From Ascaphus truei (lineage: Eukaryota > Chordata > Amphibia > Anura > Ascaphidae): a stretch of 64,000 nucleotides of DNA. The position numbers and the translations under genes are program-made. The notes beneath the pieces were generated by a model. It did no database searches and was not told the origin of the DNA. It worked only from the letters and a program-made list of their open reading frames with translations. Position 1 is the first letter of the stretch. Every line of letters begins with the position of its first letter. Where the stretch lies: assembly GCA_036426205.1 (NCBI GenBank), contig CM071568.1:51744040-51808039 (forward strand), given 5' to 3'. Positions 55,198 through 64,000 of the stretch are shown here, in pieces.

Positions 55198-56094
55198 GGG
55201 CCTATGCAGAAAGATCCGAAAAATTACATTCGCCAAGGTTTCAATTCGCCAGGTTTTTGGCGTGTTAACCTCGCTGTATGCAGGAAGGGCCGAATCCCTG
55301 GCGAATTAATGCGCCACAACCATTTGATAAAATGGCTATTAATCGGTGGCGAGATGGCTGCCTGGCGAGAAACTGCCGAGAAGCCATCCCCTGGCGAGTT
55401 GTGTTTGCAGCAGAGAGAGATCCGCTGCTCTCTCTGCGCAAACATCGCCACATTAAAAATTATTTAAAATACATTTTTACTCCTAGTGTACATGTGCAGG
55501 GGGTCTCCGGAGCTGAACCGCATTGGTTTCAGGTCCGGGGACCTCCTGCTTCCCGAGATACAGGCCCATTTATGAGGTGCCGGTATTCCTCTGCATTTAA
55601 AGGTCCCGATCACGTGACCGCGGAATGTAAACAAAGCAGAGGGATACCGGCACCCCATAAAGGGGCCTGTATCTCGGGAAGCAGGGGGTCCCCGGACCTA
55701 AAACCAAAGCGATTCAGCTCCGGAGACCCTCTGCACATCTACACTATCAGTACAACACCCATATCAATAAACACTCGTTCCTTACCTTTGCGGCTATCTG
55801 CTACGGTAACGAAGCAGCATTAATGTATTTTTAATAATAGTGTACTGTAAGCAGGGGGTCTCTGAGCCACAAATCAATGCGGTTCAGCTCAGTGGACACC
55901 CTGCTCCCACACAATATTATTAAAATACAGAAATGCTGCTTCATTACCATAGCGTATAGCCGCTAAGGCAATGAAGGGTTAAGGCAGAATAGCATGTTTA
56001 TTGGGGACAATTGCCCCCGATAAACATTGCAATAAACAACATACACCCCCTGTTTATTTAAAATACATAAACAACAATAAATACATTAAATACA
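55198..56094. mobile_element. Repeat unit with nested palindromes
   Basis: Contains an inverted repeat with ~115-base arms (55490-55605 and 55625-55740; blocks GGGTCTCCGGAGCTGAA, GGTCCGGGGACC, CCCGAGATACAGGCCC and GGTGCCGGTAT). A smaller one is near 55410-55445 (GTTTGCAGCAGAGAGAG). A third partial copy of the AGCAGGGGGTCTCTGAGC block is at 55850. No coding sequence. Confidence 0.7.
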
Positions 56095-56930
56095 TGTAAC
56101 GGGTTTTCCCCCCCCGCCAATCTCACATTGGCCCGGGTACTCTAACAACCAACCCCCATTACGTGTTCGTGTTTCGTGGTGCCCCTGTAGGCAACAGGAC
56201 TCCTGAGTCTCCCGCTTGATGGTATTAGGGGATGTCATCAGTACAGGTAGCTGAGGTAGTGGGTGCGAGTTCAACTTACATCACGTGCAGCGCCTCCACC
56301 TCATCAGGGTCTATGCTTCCGCAGGGAGATGGTCCTGGTGAGGAACTCCTTCTTGGTGATGACTGCCACTGCTGAGTAATCTCACACTCACACAGTGGGG
56401 GTTTCGTTAACAAGGTCATCTTTATTGCAGATTGGGATGTAGCAGACTGCCCCATGCAGCTGCCGGCTCTAGCCGCACATCCCTCCGTGCTGTCCCTTTG
56501 CCAGGTACGCCCTCCCAAATTGAAGTGGAATTCCCTCTTCTCCTAGGGAGATCCTCTCTGTGCCAGGTCCCTGGACACAGAGTGGCTCAGACAGGCCGAT
56601 TGGTCAACCTGGACCGCTAGTTACTGCACTAGGGTCACAAAGTGTTCCTACAATCCCTTATGCAGGAAATTACAACTTCCCAACAACTTCCCACAGCTGC
56701 TGGAACACTCACTAACTAACTGTGTTGTGCCTTATATACTTCAGGAGGCAGGCGCATCCCTGATGTCACTATCCAGGGACTCAGAGCATACAGCCACTCC
56801 CCTCCATACATAGGGCACCTCACCATGGTATGAGGGAAAACCTCCATAACTACTGCTGGCATACCTGTACTTACCAGGACTTACTGCCAACAGAGAGGAA
56901 AGTAGTATACCATTATTATGCATGGCTATA
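56095..56930 (-). repeat. LTR-like unit A (TGTAAC...GGCTATA) at the 3' side of a minus-strand element
   Basis: Begins TGTAACGGG with a C-rich tract, has GTAGGCAACAGGACTCC (the family AACAGGAGG position) and ends near GGCTATA at 56930. On the minus strand it is preceded by the purine run AGGGGGAG (56932-56939), a plausible polypurine tract. A large part (56190-56690) is repeated at 60683-61175. Confidence 0.6.
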
Positions 56931-56935
56931 TACTC

Positions 56936-57660
56936 CCCCTGGTGAATCCCCACTGTCCCGGCTGGGCCTAAATTTGGTGTACCTTGCTCCAGGAAACACT
57001 GAAAAGAACACACAAATTAAGCGCCAAACATTATCACCTTCACATAATAATGCAAGAACCTCCCGCTCACTGACCAGCAGAGAGCGTTAAAGAAAAAGGC
57101 AGACCACTCCTTGACGGGACCTAATAATAGTGTCGAGGGTCTGGTTTCTTCACCTCCCGCCCGCTGCATCGGTGACTGTCACGCTATACTCTCGGGGCAG
57201 GCCTCGCTCATTACAATACACCACTTTGTGCATATAAATGCTGCGCCCGATTTTCCAAACCCTCATTAGTTGGGAAACCCTCTGCTCAGCTTGAACTCCC
57301 TTAATGGCTCCCCCTTTATTGATGATATAATATTCTATATCATTACGAAGCCACCGCTCTCGATTGTCCTCTATCTTCCACATAAGAGGTTCGGGGACAT
57401 ATGGGTAATCCAGCCCATGAGACCGCTTATACTTGGCTGTAATGGCCCGTTCAGCTCGGCAGGCCCGGGTTAATTTACTTTGCCCAGCCTTTCCCGGTAA
57501 CACCCATGACAGGGGCTCATCTGACTCCACTGGATCATCTAACCCTTCAGATCCCTTTGGGGTAATAAGACCCCCTTGAATACGGTCCCACCTTACTCGT
57601 AGCTCTTTGAGGTATGCCTCATCGTCGAAATCCCCGGGAGCCCACCAATGGTCAACTACC
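56936..57660. repeat. Duplicated block B, first copy
   Basis: Shares CTCCCCCTGGTGAATCCCCA, GGCCTAAATTTGGTGTACCT, GCGCCAAACATTATCACC and the coding part with 60043-60676. It covers the 3' end of the minus-strand ORF. Confidence 0.85.
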
Positions 57661-57731
57661 CCATCCCTTTCTAGAATGAAACGGGTGCGGTCTATCCAGG
57701 CGACATAACCCTCATATAGTGGTGCCCACCA
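57150..57731 (-). CDS. Continuation of the minus-strand element ORF after an in-frame TGA
   Basis: Directly after the TGA (57732-57734) the same frame stays open to 57150, about 193 codons. It starts WWAPLYEGYVAWIDRTRF and carries ESDEPLSWVLPGK, SHGLDYPYVPEPLMW, DNRERWLRNDIEYYI and RSIYMHKVVYCNERGLPREY. This part looks like a real folded, Trp/Tyr-rich domain, unlike the low-complexity N-terminal part. I do not recognise it. A decayed copy of its C-terminal half lies at 60170-60660. Confidence 0.5.
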   Translation of the reverse strand, partial: WWAPLYEGYVAWIDRTRFILERDGVVDHWWAPGDFDDEAYLKELRVRWDRIQGGLITPKGSEGLDDPVESDEPLSWVLPGKAGQSKLTRACRAERAITAKYKRSHGLDYPYVPEPLMWKIEDNRERWLRNDIEYYIINKGGAIKGVQAEQRVSQLMRVWKIGRSIYMHKVVYCNERGLPREYSVTVTDAAGGR

Positions 57732-59801
57732 TCAAGTTTCCCGTACCTCCTCCGAGTTGGATTCTAGTGGCTCCTCCTCTTCAGGCCCGCCCGATGATAC
57801 CCCTGAAGTACCCTCAGATTGCGTAACTTTTCCCCGACGCTGTGACCAGTGTCCACCCGTGATCCCCAACATACTAGCACAATCACTGGGCACCGAACCT
57901 CGTCGGGAAATCCTCCCTCCACCCTCCGATCCATCATCCGAAGTTCCCCAGTCCATGCTCCCAGTCCGTTCCTTGGTAGGACCCCGGGAATCCCCTGACA
58001 TCCCCAGGCTAGAGGTAGACCCGAAGGAACAGGTGACAGGGACAGGGCGTTTAACTAGTGCCTTGGAGCTAACTTTGGGTATGGACGGGGTTGGGGGACG
58101 GGGCCGAATGGTAGGTATCGGCAGGGTTACGGCCTGCTCTTCAACAATACCTGCCTCACTTCCGCCACAAAGTCCGTTCTTTCCTCCGGCAGCAGAGCTT
58201 CTCGCTCTCCGGCTCAAGCGCCCATTCCGTCTGTCCGTAGGGGATCGACTTCCACTGCTCGACCGCAGAGGCGCGATCACCTCCCACTCGATGCCGCCCT
58301 GGTCGTCCGGAATCTCCTCCGTACACGCACGGGCTTCGACGCCATCTTTGGTTGGGTCCCCAATCGAGACCTCTTCCTCCACGAGGACATCCGGCAACGC
58401 CCGTCTGCTACGCGGTCCAGCCTGACCCTGGATCCGCTCCGCCTTCACCTCCACCCCCTCGGTCTGCGACGAGCACTGAGCTAGCTTATTGCTCCACAGC
58501 GTCGGGGTGGATCGACCTCCCTCCGAACCGCTAGTCACCACGGCAGTGGGACTCCGGCGATCGGGTTGTCGCGGTATTGAAGACACTCGACTCCGTGTCT
58601 CCACACCACGAGGAATAGCATCTCGCCACGGGATACCACTGGTATGGTACTCCGTCAACAAGTCCTGTGCATCTGCCAGCCTGGCACACTCCTCGTCCGA
58701 GGACTCTAATTTACAGTTCGGGCGGGGTATTCCAGTAGGGGACCGTCGATGGGCTCCTTTCCGGTCACCTCTCTGATGGCTAGTTTTCTCTGGCTTGAGA
58801 GCCCGGCTTGATTCCTGCTCCGCGGGGCCTGTACTCTCACGCCACAGTGCACCCGGAAGCTCCACTGCCGACATTGGGGTAGAATCCTTCATTCCCCCAG
58901 CTTGTACCGGCACAAACGTCGTCATGGGCCACATATATTGCAGTCCACAGTGAGGACATCGAGCCTCGCTGCCCACAGCTCCGCCCAGCAGTCTGCACTG
59001 CAGGCAGAGACAGACTACTGTCTCCACACCCTCTACTCGGATAATCAGGAAGCCTCCTGGAACCGAATAGGGATGGGTAGATATCAAGGGACTCTGATCC
59101 ACTTTCTCGGAATGTTCAGCCATAGTCACCAACGGAGGCACTCTTCGTAGAGGTCTGTATCGATCAATGGCTCTTCGCAACTGAAGGGCAGGGGATGGTT
59201 GAACAATCCCTCCCCCTACTTCCTCCATCGGCATCTGGTAGAATTGCAGACCACTCCCCCTGGTTGAAACTAGGGGGATGTCTCGTAGACTTGTAGGCTG
59301 ACCCAGCACAGGTGCAGAGTGAGTCATAATCCATGAGGGCGCGGCTCCAGCTTTCGCGCCAGACTCCACAGAAGGGTGGAGTTTTCTTGTTGCCGCCAAT
59401 CCTGGCCAACAATTAGCAAACTGCAAAGTTGCAAGACTATCTGCAGCTGGCCCACGCGGTGTCCCGGGAACGCGGGAACCGCCATCTTGGTGAGTAATGT
59501 CCTTCTTCATATTTGAGGTAGCGTCTGGCTGTTTGTTTATTGGTGTATAACAAAGTCCATTTCGTTCCTCCCATCTTGCAAGGCTGTCGTCCTCACTAGT
59601 CTCGAGGGTACTTTCTCGAGAACACAGGCAGGACAGACACGGCGCAGCCACGGCTTTCACGCCATTCCATAACAAACACACAAGAGTCTCTCCTGTAGCT
59701 TGTTCTTCTTCCTCAGTCCGGCATCCTGGACTTTCTGCTCTTTGCAGATCCTCCATTCTGACGGTTGTTTCTCGATCACTGTATACTGGGTTATGGTACA
59801 T
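57732..59801 (-). CDS. 689-residue ORF of an unrecognised retroelement-like unit, with zinc-ribbon motif
   Basis: The Met at 59801 opens 689 codons (MYHNPVYSDRETTVRMEDLQ start). A later in-frame Met (residue 227, MAEHSEKVDQ) is an alternative. Residues 264-285 hold CLCLQC and CPHCG, two CxxC pairs 12 residues apart, a likely zinc ribbon. The rest is Ser/Pro/Arg/Glu-rich and probably disordered, ending with an acidic EEEEPLESNSEE tail before TGA. The sequence TGA-TGG-TGG after it suggests the stop arose from a Trp codon, or it is a readthrough stop. The opposite-strand 222-codon ORF (57757-58425) is a shadow. Flanking LTR-like repeats imply a mobile element; no polymerase was found. Confidence 0.5.
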   Translation of the reverse strand: MYHNPVYSDRETTVRMEDLQRAESPGCRTEEEEQATGETLVCLLWNGVKAVAAPCLSCLCSRESTLETSEDDSLARWEERNGLCYTPINKQPDATSNMKKDITHQDGGSRVPGTPRGPAADSLATLQFANCWPGLAATRKLHPSVESGAKAGAAPSWIMTHSAPVLGQPTSLRDIPLVSTRGSGLQFYQMPMEEVGGGIVQPSPALQLRRAIDRYRPLRRVPPLVTMAEHSEKVDQSPLISTHPYSVPGGFLIIRVEGVETVVCLCLQCRLLGGAVGSEARCPHCGLQYMWPMTTFVPVQAGGMKDSTPMSAVELPGALWRESTGPAEQESSRALKPEKTSHQRGDRKGAHRRSPTGIPRPNCKLESSDEECARLADAQDLLTEYHTSGIPWRDAIPRGVETRSRVSSIPRQPDRRSPTAVVTSGSEGGRSTPTLWSNKLAQCSSQTEGVEVKAERIQGQAGPRSRRALPDVLVEEEVSIGDPTKDGVEARACTEEIPDDQGGIEWEVIAPLRSSSGSRSPTDRRNGRLSRRARSSAAGGKNGLCGGSEAGIVEEQAVTLPIPTIRPRPPTPSIPKVSSKALVKRPVPVTCSFGSTSSLGMSGDSRGPTKERTGSMDWGTSDDGSEGGGRISRRGSVPSDCASMLGITGGHWSQRRGKVTQSEGTSGVSSGGPEEEEPLESNSEEVRET

Positions 59802-60042
59802 GGAGCTCCGCTCTGTGGGGCAGCTACCATATCAGTACAATAAACATGCCTTGTACACCACCTTATGTACCTAACGTAGATCTAACTCGTGTTTGCACTA
59901 CCACAGGCTAGGCTCACTCTCTCAGTGTCTGCTGTATCTCCTTCCTCCCAGTCTGTGCTCCCTCCGGTATGTGATCTGGAATGGCTAGAGTACTCTGGGG
60001 CTTCCATGCAGTACTTGGGCGTCTACCTCTCTTGGTCAGCCT

Positions 60043-60676
60043 AGTGCTCCCCCTGGTGAATCCCCACTGTCCCGGCTGGGCCTAAATTTGGTGTACCTTG
60101 CTCCAGGAAACACTGAAAAGAACACACAATTAAGCGCCAAACATTATCACCTTCACATAATAATGCAAGAACCTACCCGCTCACTGACCAGCAGAGAGCG
60201 TTAAAGAAAAAGGCAGACCACTCCTCTTGACGGGACCTATATATAATGTGTCGAGGGTCTGGTTTCTTCACCCCGCCAGCTGCATCGGTGAATGTCACGC
60301 TATACTCTCGGGGCAGGCCTCGCTCATTACAATACACCACTTTGTGCATATAAATGCTGCGCCCCCGATTTTCCAAACCCTCAATTAGTTGGAAAACCTC
60401 TGCTCAGCTGAACTCCCTTAATGGCTCCCCCTTTATTGATGATATACTATTCTATATCATTACGAAGCCACCGCTCTCGATTTGTCCTCTATCCCACATA
60501 AGAGGTTCGGGGACATATGGGTAATCCAGCCCAGAGACCGCTTTACTTGGCTGTAATGTGCCCGTTCAGCTCGGCAGGCCCGGGTTAATTTAATTTGCCC
60601 AGCCTTTCCAGGTAACACCCATGACAGGGCTCATCTGACTCCACTGGATCATCGAACCCTTCAGATCCCTTTTGGG
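60043..60676 (-). pseudogene. Block B, second copy (decayed C-terminal ORF)
   Basis: About 90% similar to 56936-57545 by eye, with several one-base gains and losses that break the frame (for example GCGCCCCCGATTTTCC for GCGCCCGATTTTCC). IYMHKVVYCNERGLPREY remains readable. It lies beyond the 5' end of the intact ORF, on the same strand. Confidence 0.8.
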
Positions 60677-60682
60677 TAGTGT

Positions 60683-61175
60683 TTGGTGGTGCACCTGTAG
60701 GCAACAGGACTCCTGAGTCTCCCGCTTGATGGTATTAGGGGATGTCATCAGGACAGGTAGCTGAGGTAGTGGGTGCAAGTTCAACTTACATCATGTGCAG
60801 TGCCTCCACCTCATCAGGGTCTATGCTTCCGCAGGGAGATGGTCCTGGTGAGGAACTCCTTCTTGGTGATGACTGCCACTGCTGAGTAATCTCACACTCA
60901 CACAGTGGGGGTTTCGTTAACAAGGTCATCTTTATTGCAGATTGGGATGTAGCAGACTGCCCCATGCAGCTGCCGGCTCTAGCCGAACACATCTCTCCGT
61001 GATGTCCCTTTGCCAGGTATGCCCTCCCAAATTGAAGTGGGATTCCCTTTTCTCCTAGGGAGATCCTCTCTGTGCCAGGTCCCTGGACACAGAGTGGCTC
61101 AGACAGGCCGATTGGTCAACCTGGACTGCTAGTTACTGCACTAGGGTCACAAAGTGTTCCTACAATCCCTTATGC
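60683..61175 (-). repeat. LTR-like unit A, second copy, truncated
   Basis: Matches 56190-56690 closely (GTAGGCAACAGGACTCCTGA through CACAAAGTGTTCCTACAATC). It lacks the TGTAAC end and is cut off at 61176 by a TATG repeat. Confidence 0.85.
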
Positions 61176-61180
61176 TTGCC

Positions 61181-61322
61181 ACTGTATGTATGTATGTATG
61201 TATGTATGTATGTATGTATGTATGTATGTATGTATGTATGTATATATCTCTCTATACATACATACATACATACATACATACATACATACATACATACATA
61301 CATACATACATACATACATACA
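61181..61322. repeat. (TATG)n then (CATA)n, itself palindromic
   Basis: About 15 TATG units, then ATATCTCTCTATA, then about 17 CATA units. Tyr/Met/Cys-type ORFs across it are composition effects. Confidence 0.95.
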
Positions 61323-61717
61323 GTGGCAAGAAATGATATACCACATAACAATAAATACACATGTAAAAAAAACATTGAAAAAAATTAACAAGTTCAATTA
61401 AATACATTTCTTTAGTTCACTTACCATTATTTGACCCCACCGACTCCTGTTGAACTGCTTACTCACGAACAAAACCACCAGGCACAGGAACCCATAAAAT
61501 AAAAAACCATAAAAAAATAAACATTAAACTAAAAATCCAAATCAATCCACGGGTCTTCTAATTGTAATCCATCTTCATCTGTATTCTTCTTTCTTCTATC
61601 TTCTTCCGGGGTCTTCTTCCCGTCTTCGACCACGCCCATGTCTTCTTTCTTCTCCGGAGGTCCTTCCTCCTCGGCGTCTTGCTTCAAAATGAGACGACAT
61701 AGGCTTTTAAAGGCTTA

Positions 61718-62254
61718 TGACGTCACATTTTCGTAATGGTTCCCATGGTGCTGATTGGCCCGTGAAAACCATGTGTTTTGGCTGATAAAAAAAAAAGATG
61801 ATGTCACTTAAAGGCAATGAAAGCACAGCCAATCAGAATGGCTTTGCTTCAATTGCCTTTAAGATGACGTCATTAAAAGAAACATGGCCGTCCACACATG
61901 GTACGGTAACCAATCAGAGCGTGGGAACTCCATCCCTACTCTGATTGGCTCTAGTATACCATGTGACAGAGGCTTGGGGGAGAAAGGATGTGACGTAATT
62001 GAAAGCCTGTCACATGGTACTAGAGCAAATCAGAGTAGGGATGGAGTTCCACGCTCTGATTGGCTACCGTCCATGTGTGGACGGCCATGTTTTTTTAATG
62101 ACGTCATCTAAAAGGCAATTGAAGCAAAGCCATTCTGATTGGCTGTGCTTTCATTGCCTTTAAGTGACGTCATGTTTTTTTTTATTTGCCAATACACATC
62201 GTTTTCACGGGCCACAATCAGGACCGTGGGAACCATGATGAAAATGTGACGTCA
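61718..62254. promoter_or_regulatory. Cluster of five perfect TGACGTCA (CRE/ATF) sites
   Basis: Sites at 61718-61725, 61865-61872, 62099-62106, 62165-62172 and 62247-62254; a sixth, decayed (TGATGTCA), lies near 61798. Interleaved are CCAATCAG and CTGATTGGC boxes. They sit symmetrically because of the palindrome. The consensus matches known CREB/ATF sites; function here is unknown. Confidence 0.6.
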
Positions 62255-62270
62255 TAGCCTTTAAAAGCCT

Positions 62271-62507
62271 ATGTCGTCTCATTTGAAGCAAGACGCAGAG
62301 GGAGGAGGACCTCCGAGGAGAGAGAAGAAGACCAGGGTGTGGCGCGAAAGACGGGAAGAAGACCCGGAAGAAGATAGAAGAAAGAAGAATACAGATGAAG
62401 ATGGATTACAATTAGAAGACCCTGGATTGATTTGGATTTTCAGTTTAATGTTTATTTTTATGGTTTTTTATTTTATGGGGTCCTGTGCCTGGTGGTTTTG
62501 TTCGTGA
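62271..62507 (+). CDS. 78-codon ORF on one arm of the palindrome, doubtful
   Basis: It runs from MSSHLKQDAEGGG through a charged RREEDPEEDRRKKN segment to a hydrophobic stretch (IWIFSLMFIFMVFYFMGSC, about residues 54-72), giving a small basic/acidic protein with one possible membrane segment. The opposite arm (61690-61450 read inward) is related but I see no matching intact ORF. It may well be chance. Confidence 0.25.
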   Translation: MSSHLKQDAEGGGPPRREKKTRVWRERREEDPEEDRRKKNTDEDGLQLEDPGLIWIFSLMFIFMVFYFMGSCAWWFCS

Positions 62508-62647
62508 GTAAGCAGTTCAACGGGAGTGGTGGGGTTCAAGTAATGGTAAGTGAACTAAAGAAATGTATTTAATTGAACTTGTTAATTTTTTTCAATGTTT
62601 TTTTTACATGTGTATTTATTGTTATGTGGTATATCATTTCTTGCCAC

Positions 62648-62684
62648 TGTATGTATGTATGTATGTATGTATGTATGTATGTCT
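62648..62684. repeat. (TATG)n microsatellite, right flank of the palindrome
   Basis: About nine TATG units, then TCTAGAGAGATATATACATA, mirroring the ATATCTCTCTATACATA arrangement on the left. Confidence 0.95.
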
Positions 62685-63300
62685 AGAGAGATATATACAT
62701 ATAGGGTAAGAAATGATGTTGTTTTAAAAGCTTGATTTGATGTGTTTAAAATTAATTTGACTATGCAGCTATGCTTAAATGTGTGTTTAAATTATTTTAA
62801 AATTAGATAGATGTAATCGTTGCTATTGTATTTTGTATTTCAGGTCAGGGTTCGCCTTGGTTTTCAATTTTGTATGCTTGTTGGTACTTATATTTTTTCT
62901 CAGGCTAAATTGTTCAGTTCCAGCCTTGAATTAGTTAATTGTTTAATTGTTAGTGATGGAATGTAAATTGCTTAGGGATGTCATTAATGAATGCTAATTG
63001 ATTTATGTTTACTGGATTGGTTAAAATAGTATACTTGTTTGGAGTTATCTCTATTTTGCTTGCAATGTTATTGTTAACATTCATTTGCAGAATGTATATG
63101 GTGCTTAGATTGTATGCATCATATATACAATGTAAATGCAATGTGTTGATTGTCATTTGATGTTTTTGATTGTAAGATCAGTTAGGATTATGAAAGGAAA
63201 TTAATTTTATTGTAGTGTGTCTTTATGGAGAAGAGTTATTTTGAGTACAGCATGTTTTTGATAACCCTTCTACATTTATTTGTATATTGGTTCATCATGT
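62685..63300. other. AT-rich unassigned stretch
   Basis: Nothing recognised. Confidence 0.4.
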
Positions 63301-63306
63301 GTGTGT

Positions 63307-63307
63307 A

Positions 63308-63338
<31 letters not shown>

Positions 63339-63350
63339 ATATATATATAT
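63307..63350. repeat. (CT)n/(TA)n microsatellite
   Basis: CT run followed by TATATATA. Confidence 0.95.
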
Positions 63351-63411
63351 TTGCATGATGAAGCCAATGTACAAATTCATTGGTGAAGGGTGGGTATCGG
63401 GCCAGTGTGGC

Positions 63412-63470
63412 TTAACCCCTTAATTACCTTTGCGGTTATTATCCGATAAGGTGTTTAAGGGGTTAATTGA
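63412..63470. repeat. Short hairpin repeat with TTAACCCCTTAA ends
   Basis: TTAACCCCTTAATTACCTT is answered by AAGGTGTTTAAGGGGTTAA, with CGGTTATTATCCG in the loop. A small MITE-like hairpin. Confidence 0.75.
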
Positions 63471-63847
63471 TATCTGAATGTAATTGCAATGTACTGTATT
63501 GGCTTTGTAATGGCTATGTTTTTTGTGGGCCAGACAAGGATGTTGCTGGCGACTGAGACTTCTTATTGATGAGGTCAGTAGTACTTTATTTATTTGAATA
63601 TGCTAGTTAATGTTTTTAATAATGGGCAAATAATCTATTATCCCTATCTGGATAATAGTTATTTTTCACATTATTGTACTGTAGGTGTAGGGAGGGGGGG
63701 GGGTTTATGTATTGAATGTATAGGCCAGGTTTATTTTTTTTACATTCAGGGTTTGTTCCGTGGTTCTGCGTGAGACCTATGGAGACCACCTGTGGTCTCC
63801 TCGGGTATCTCACGGGTATCAGGCTGGTGGTTCCACTGGTGACACAT

Positions 63848-63950
63848 GCGGAAATGAAGCGGTGGCCTCACATCCGTGGGGGCACCGCCGACCCATAGGT
63901 GCGGGATGAAGCAGTGGTCCCACATCCGTGGGGGCACCGCGGACCCGTAT
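63848..63950 (+). repeat. Two tandem ~51-bp GC-rich units
   Basis: Each unit has GATGAAGC-GTGG (first GAAATGAAGCGGTGG) and CACATCCGTGGGGGCACCGC with GACCC. A third partial unit may begin near 63970, at the window edge. Confidence 0.8.
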
Positions 63951-64000
63951 TGAGCACTCGTGAGTTCCCCAGACCCCCGTGGGAACCACCCGAGGCCCCG

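Larger units (their letters stand above)
61321..62651. mobile_element. 1.33-kb near-perfect palindrome (fold-back element) bounded by TATG repeats
   Basis: CAGTGGCAAGAAATGATATA at 61321 is answered by its complement ending at 62651, and the match continues to a centre near 61986 with only small indels. Arms are about 650 bases with almost no spacer. Blocks include GTTGAACTGCTTACTCACGA, GAAGACCCGGAAGAAGATAG-type and AATCAGAATGGCTTTGCTTC. Outward-facing CATA/TATG tracts flank both sides. It holds at least five TGACGTCA sites and several CCAAT boxes. Confidence 0.95.

Noticed and set aside
57757..58425. 222-codon plus-strand ORF
   Set aside because: Antisense to the 689-codon ORF; its content is the low-complexity complement.
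61072..61401. Tyr/Met/Cys and Ile/His/Thr ORFs
   Set aside because: Translations of the TATG/CATA microsatellite.

Overview
The window looks like a stretch of a large, repeat-choked vertebrate genome, most likely an amphibian and probably a frog (inference). The signs are abundant CA/TG, TA and TATG microsatellites, a MIR/CORE-like SINE with an L2-type tail, Tx1-like, L2-like and CR1 LINEs, Penelope-like elements (PLEs), LTR elements starting TGTAA, and many fold-back elements. I could not support any cellular protein-coding exon, rRNA or tRNA gene; every recognisable coding region belongs to a mobile element.

Layout. 0-6.6 kb: a hammerhead-like motif, a MITE, an LTR fragment, a second hammerhead-like motif, then 1.8 kb of low complexity (TA, purine-rich GGGGACAGTGG-type minisatellite, CA array, GC-rich minisatellite). 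6.7-12.2 kb: a decayed Tx1-like LINE on the minus strand, apparently inserted in a ~390-bp satellite whose remaining copies lie at 12.5-13.8 kb. 13.96-18.36 kb: two 5'-truncated PLE copies head to head, forming a 4.4-kb inverted repeat. 18.4-37.6 kb: fold-back elements, a SINE, solo-LTR-like units, PLE 3' fragments and MITEs. 37.6-41.4 kb: a LINE with an intact 1075-codon ORF (endonuclease plus reverse transcriptase) preceded by a 2A peptide motif. 42-48 kb: fold-backs and a solo LTR. 48.37-53.49 kb: an LTR element with a perfect 5-bp target duplication and no pol gene, but a ~1100-codon Ser/Thr/Pro-rich reading frame. 54.9-61.2 kb: a CR1 scrap, palindromic repeats, and a duplicated LTR-like locus with an unrecognised 689-codon minus-strand ORF. 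61.3-62.65 kb: a 1.33-kb near-perfect palindrome flanked by TATG repeats and carrying five TGACGTCA sites.

The most interesting signal is a dispersed family of about ten short RNA motifs, each fitting a type I hammerhead ribozyme: YUGANRA core, a hairpin that differs in sequence but pairs in each copy, GAA, a palindromic stem III (ACGT, ACGCGT or ACATGT), then a non-G residue. Core positions 3 and 8 covary perfectly (C with G, or U with A), matching the known C3-G8 pair of the hammerhead fold. Hammerheads are established components of PLEs, and here two copies sit in the ends of the PLE palindrome. Two further palindromes carry the motif on both arms, suggesting they are head-to-head PLE ends. 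The second highlight is the intact LINE with an N-terminal signal-peptide-like segment followed by a 2A translational-recoding motif.
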